A stretch of 64,000 nucleotides of DNA. Source: Malurus cyaneus samueli. Taxonomy: Eukaryota > Chordata > Aves > Passeriformes > Maluridae. Positions within the stretch are counted from its first letter, which is position 1, and the number at the start of each line of letters is the position of its first letter. A model generated the notes under the pieces. It was not told the DNA's origin. It saw only the letters and a list, made by a program, of their open reading frames with translations, and did not search any database. The DNA lies in the NCBI GenBank assembly GCA_009741485.1, contig CM019219.1, positions 4,337,527-4,401,526 on the forward strand. Reading direction: 5' to 3'. A program made the position numbers and the translations under genes. Shown here one piece after another: positions 60,011 to 64,000 of this stretch.

Positions 60011-62699
60011 ACTGTGGCACATTCTGTTCATCCTGCCACCAGCCATCTTGTATTTTCACGTTTGTTAAATGAAAAGTTAGAAGAACTTTGTTTTTAATAC
60101 CTGGTCTTGTGTGGAAAAATGCTCACATGGAGCTGGGAACGACAGAGAAATTTCTGCAGAATCTACAGAAACTCTTGGAGCAATTGCTGCTGCTTGATTT
60201 AATCCATGGAATAATTTTCCTGCAACTGATCTCAGCAAAGCTTCTCTTTGAGGATGTCCTTGTTCTGCTGAATTTTTTTTTTCTAACGTGGTCCCTGCCA
60301 GAGTCACAAGACAAACCATGAATAAATCGATTTAAGCTGGATCATGGACCCTGATCATCTCTGCCTCATCTGGGTGCTCTGCTGGCTTTTATGGACAGCC
60401 CCAGAGCTGCAAAAAAAAACCTATCTAACCAAATGAACATGTTTATAAAACAGACATGAGCACCTCTAAGACACATTAACAAATGCAGTTTTGGCATTGC
60501 AGTAACACAGGCATCAATATTTTGGTTCTGTGTAACCACTGAGAACATGGCACAAGGCACCTTCCCTCAGACCACATGACAGGAAATATTTGTTTTCTAA
60601 AAATTTCACTATAGATATACTGGGGTCAGGCCCTTCATTGCCCTTTAAACACTTGAATTCCAAATAGAACTGATAATGAATAAAAACAGCAATTTTTTTC
60701 ATGCACTTGGTCAGCTTACAGTTGTGGAACATTGTTCTTGGTATTAATAACCAGATCTCCTTTAACAAGCTGAGATTATTGAAATGCTATGTCACATTTG
60801 AAAGGATTTGTGTTTCAACCATCTGAAAGCTCCACAGGGTTATTTCCAATTTTGTGTAAACTGGTAACATCCAGGTTTGGGGAGAAAAATTATCCTCAGG
60901 GGCCAGGACACAGGTTTTGTCCAGTGGGAACTGAGGAAATAACAGTTATTGCTCTGGATGTTGTGGCACTTCCAGCTACGAGACACAGCAATGCTGAAGA
61001 GTAAACCCTGGCAGACCAATAAAGCAAAATGAGTCCATAATCCCAAGGAAAAGGTCTCTAATTCCACCCAGGTTCTGCACTGGCACTGCCACCATCCACG
61101 GCCTCAGGATTTACAGACATTTCCATCCCCAAAGCCCTTCGTGCACATTAAAGCAGCCAAAGCTCACAGCGTTCCTGTGAGCAAACCTCATTACAATTTT
61201 TTTTTGAGTTATCACTCAGCCCCAAGGAAATAAAGGGATTTTATTTGGGCTCACCTGCTGGCTGACTCAGTGCTGGCTCCATTTACAGCCCCAGAGGGGT
61301 CATGCACCGATGCCATCCCACAGCCACAACCCCTTTCATGTCCCAGCCCCTTTCCAGCCCTCAGCACATCCCACAGGCTGCACCAGTGGTCAGATTCCCT
61401 GCTCAGATGTTCATTCTATAGGTTCTCTGGATTACAGCCAGGAAAACTGCCTCACCCATCCCATAAATCCACCCCAACTGGAATAACGGCACTGTGGAAG
61501 AGAGATGAGAGAAGAGTTACATCTCCACCTCCAAGCAAGCCCCAGAGCTGGTGTTTTATGGCCTCTGCTCTTTGCAGAGAGGGAGAAGATGGAATATTTG
61601 TCTGTGCAGGGGTTGTATGAGCAGGGCTGGGAGCCACAGGCACCCAGAGCCAGCAGAACCGTGGGGATGGAGCTACAGGGGCATCACCCACACTCTGACT
61701 GCCCCTGGGAAACACAAAAAGGGGGATTTGGGGCATTTATGGCTTTCTTTCCAGGCAAAATCGGCGGCAGCAGAAATACTGCCCCAGTTTGGGGTCAGAG
61801 TTCATACGGATGCCGGGATTAATACTTTCCCCTGTCCTTTTCCCCAGCTAAAAAGAGCAAACACATTGCAGAGCTCAGAGCCCTGAGGGGTACAAGGTCC
61901 CTGTCCTATCTTGGTTCTTCCTGGGAACCAAGGTCTGTGAGACACATTTTCATGAACAAGCACAGCTGGGAATGAGGGTGGGGGGCTGACCTGGGGGGAA
62001 TTGCATCACTCCTTCTCCTCCTAATTGGTGCTTTTATCAATTAGGCTAATTCCCTAAAACCCATCAAACTATATTCACCCCTGTAGGTGGGATTTTGTGG
62101 ATATTCTTCCATGGCTGCCCCTGGAGCTCCAATACAGATTCACTTTTATATCCCCTCCTAAAGTGCTAAAATCACCTCAAGTCTCATTTCTAGGTTGAAA
62201 AAGGCCACAATTCCACATCAACTTCCACAGCTCCATCCCCAGGGCAGGCTGTGGTGGTTTCCTTTTGCTCCTTGTAGAGCAGCACATCCTCAATCCCTGC
62301 TCCCATTTGTCCCAGGATCGTTGGTGCGCGTCCCTGGGCAAGTGTGGGACAAGGCTTGGCAAGTTCCAGTGTGTGGCTCCAAAATTGAGTGTCCAGCTCA
62401 GTGCTCTGTGCCCTGGGGCAGCTCCAGCTGCTCCCTCCATCTGCTGGGGACAGAGAACCTGCACATGGACCACTGAGAGCCAAAAAGTCACAGCAGCTTT
62501 GTCACAAACACAATCCTCAAATTTCCCCTTCCAGGACTTTCTATTTGCATTTGAGAATATGGCACTAACAGTGCAGGCCTTCAGGTGGTGAGGTCAGGCA
62601 GGAGGAGCAGGTTTGTCTCTAATTTGAAGTTTCAGGGGGTTAAAGTCTCATTATAACACAAGTTAAGATGGTTATTTCACCCCCTTCTTTCAGATTTCC
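60011..62699. other. Non-coding stretch turning GC-richer
   Basis: From about 61050 the sequence becomes richer in G and C. Overlapping frames of 90-116 codons on both strands (61270-61886, 62177-62591) reflect this and share no recognisable domain. No CpG island is evident: CpG remain few. No gene called. Confidence 0.5.
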
Positions 62700-63240
62700 T
62701 GCGTGGTGGGTTGAACCTTGGCTCTATCACTCAGCAAGACAGAGAAAATAAGACAGGGGGAAAAAAAAACCAAAAAACTCTCATGAGTCAAGAGAAAGGC
62801 AGTTTAATAAAGCAAAACCAGTGCAGAGGAGCAAAGGGAAACACAAGATTTATTCCCTGCTCCCCAGCAGCAGCAATGTCTGGCCCATTCCTGGGAAGGA
62901 GGGGCTGCAGCACCCGTAGAGATCCCTCCAGGAGACAAATGCTGTAATCATGAACACACTCTCACTCCCCAGGCTCTCACTGCTCAGCAGATATCCTGTG
63001 ATTAGGCAGAGTTTTTGGTCAGTTTGGTCAGTTTTTGTCCTGGGTCTGGCCCCTTGCAGTGTTTTGGCCACCCCAGGTGAGGGATGTTGCAGGAACAGCC
63101 CTGATGGTTTTCTCCAAATTCTGCAGTGTCACCAACACCTCTGTGGCCACCAGAGCAGAGCACAGCCCTGCAGGGCTGCAGTGGGACAATCACCTCCATC
63201 TCAGCCAGAACCCATCTATTCTGCTCAGCCAAAACCCCAT
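62700..63240 (-). mobile_element. Degraded solo LTR of an avian endogenous retrovirus, minus strand
   Basis: Read on the plus strand, the order of blocks matches the antisense of a common avian ERV LTR. TGCGTGGTGGGTTGAACC at 62700 corresponds to the LTR 3' end. AGTTTAATAAAGCAAAACCA at 62801 holds the ATTAAA polyadenylation signal on the minus strand (62803-62808). CCATTCCTGGGAAGGAGGGG, GACAAATGCTGTAATCATGA and TTGGTCAGTTTGGTCAGTTT follow, and CAGCCAAAACCCC near 63228 approaches the 5' end. No retroviral coding sequence adjoins it, so it is a solo LTR. The TATA region near 62990 is decayed and a clear target-site duplication was not found. The 5' boundary is uncertain by about 15 bp. The 98-codon minus-strand and 151-codon plus-strand frames here are LTR shadows. 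The family is not named because no library search was possible. Confidence 0.78.
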
Positions 63241-64000
63241 CCAGACCCCCAGGAAGAGACCATGAGAAATGCACCAAGCCACCCCCAAAGTTTGTCAAAA
63301 GTTTTGAGTGGGAAGCAGAGCTCTGCCCTGGATTTAAAGCTTAATTTGAGATCACAATGCCTCCAAACAAAAACGTTTCAAACTCAAACAGGCACTTGGG
63401 GCTGAAATTTGGCTTTGTCAGAAGAATTCTGAGCAGGTCCCCTCAGGACACAGACAGTGCTCCCTCATTTCTCCTTTCCTTCCTCCTTTCCTTCCTATTA
63501 ATTTGCATTTCTCCACACCCTTTAATTTTTATTTTTTTCTGCTCTGGGGATAGCAGTGAAAGATCCTCTCAGGGTTGATTCTTTCCCTCTCTTCTTTTAC
63601 ACTCTGCAACCAAAGCAACAGCAGCTTCAGGACCTTCTAAGACTGAAATAATAATTAACAAGACCGAAACTATAATTAACAGAAAGATCTAAACACAAAA
63701 TGAAGAGACAGGGAGGATGAATGTCTAACACTACCTTTTTCTAGCCTAAAGACAAACAGATTGATTTTTAGGAATCAGCCTCCCAGTGTTTCAAACAGCA
63801 GCTTCATTAGTATGAGACACTGATCCAGCAGCCCAAGATGTGTCTATTGTTTGAACTCTGCTGGCTGAGCCACCTGGGTGTAAAAGCTTATTTCAAAGCC
63901 CTGTACTCAGAGGGAAGTCAATATATCGCTTTGCTTCTATAATTTCATATGAGCTTGGGCACTAAAGACAAAAAAAAAAAAAATTAAGCCTAAAACATTC
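63241..64000. other. Non-coding right edge of the window
   Basis: Contains a short TCCTTTCCT repeat at about 63471-63496 and a run of A near 63970-63982. No gene recognised; a feature could continue beyond the edge. Confidence 0.5.

Noticed and set aside
62950..63405. 151-codon plus-strand frame and 98-codon minus-strand frame
   Set aside because: Both run through the solo LTR and follow its base composition; they do not correspond to retroviral proteins.

Overview
The window reads as vertebrate nuclear DNA, most likely from a bird and probably a songbird-like genome. It is AT-rich (about 40% GC by eye, not counted) and CpG-poor. Its interspersed repeats are almost all short, 5'-truncated or internal pieces of CR1, the dominant LINE of birds, several ending in the typical ATTCTGTGAT-type tail. 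One solo retroviral LTR of a type I recognise from avian genomes lies near the right end. There are no operons, ribosome-binding sites, tRNAs, rRNAs or CRISPR arrays.

I find no convincing protein-coding exon. The longest open frames (153, 151, 138, 123 and 119 codons) are of the size expected by chance in 64 kb at this base composition. None shows a recognisable domain, and several are shadows of CR1 or LTR sequence. The window is therefore either a gene desert or the inside of a very long intron; the sequence alone does not decide which.

Layout: 1-11.5 kb is unique AT-rich sequence with several stretches that look like non-coding regulatory DNA (TAATTA clusters). At 11.5-12.05 kb sits an inverted repeat enclosing a 57-58 bp tandem repeat, the most unusual structure here. 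12-21 kb carries small tandem duplications and two AT-rich minisatellites (16.2 and 20.5 kb). 26-30 kb holds three CR1 pieces. 36-40 kb holds a CR1 scrap, a stretch with paired TCF/LEF-like sites, and a 135 bp sequence present twice about 970 bp apart. 42-55 kb has small tandem repeats, three CR1 pieces and two candidate regulatory stretches. 57.8-60 kb has two more such candidates and a CR1 tail. 61-63.6 kb is richer in GC and contains the solo LTR.

No set of genes works together here. The functional content, if any, would be cis-regulatory. All regulatory calls rest on base texture and short motifs and have not been tested by alignment. Repeat-family names are from recognition of family consensus patterns, not from a database search.
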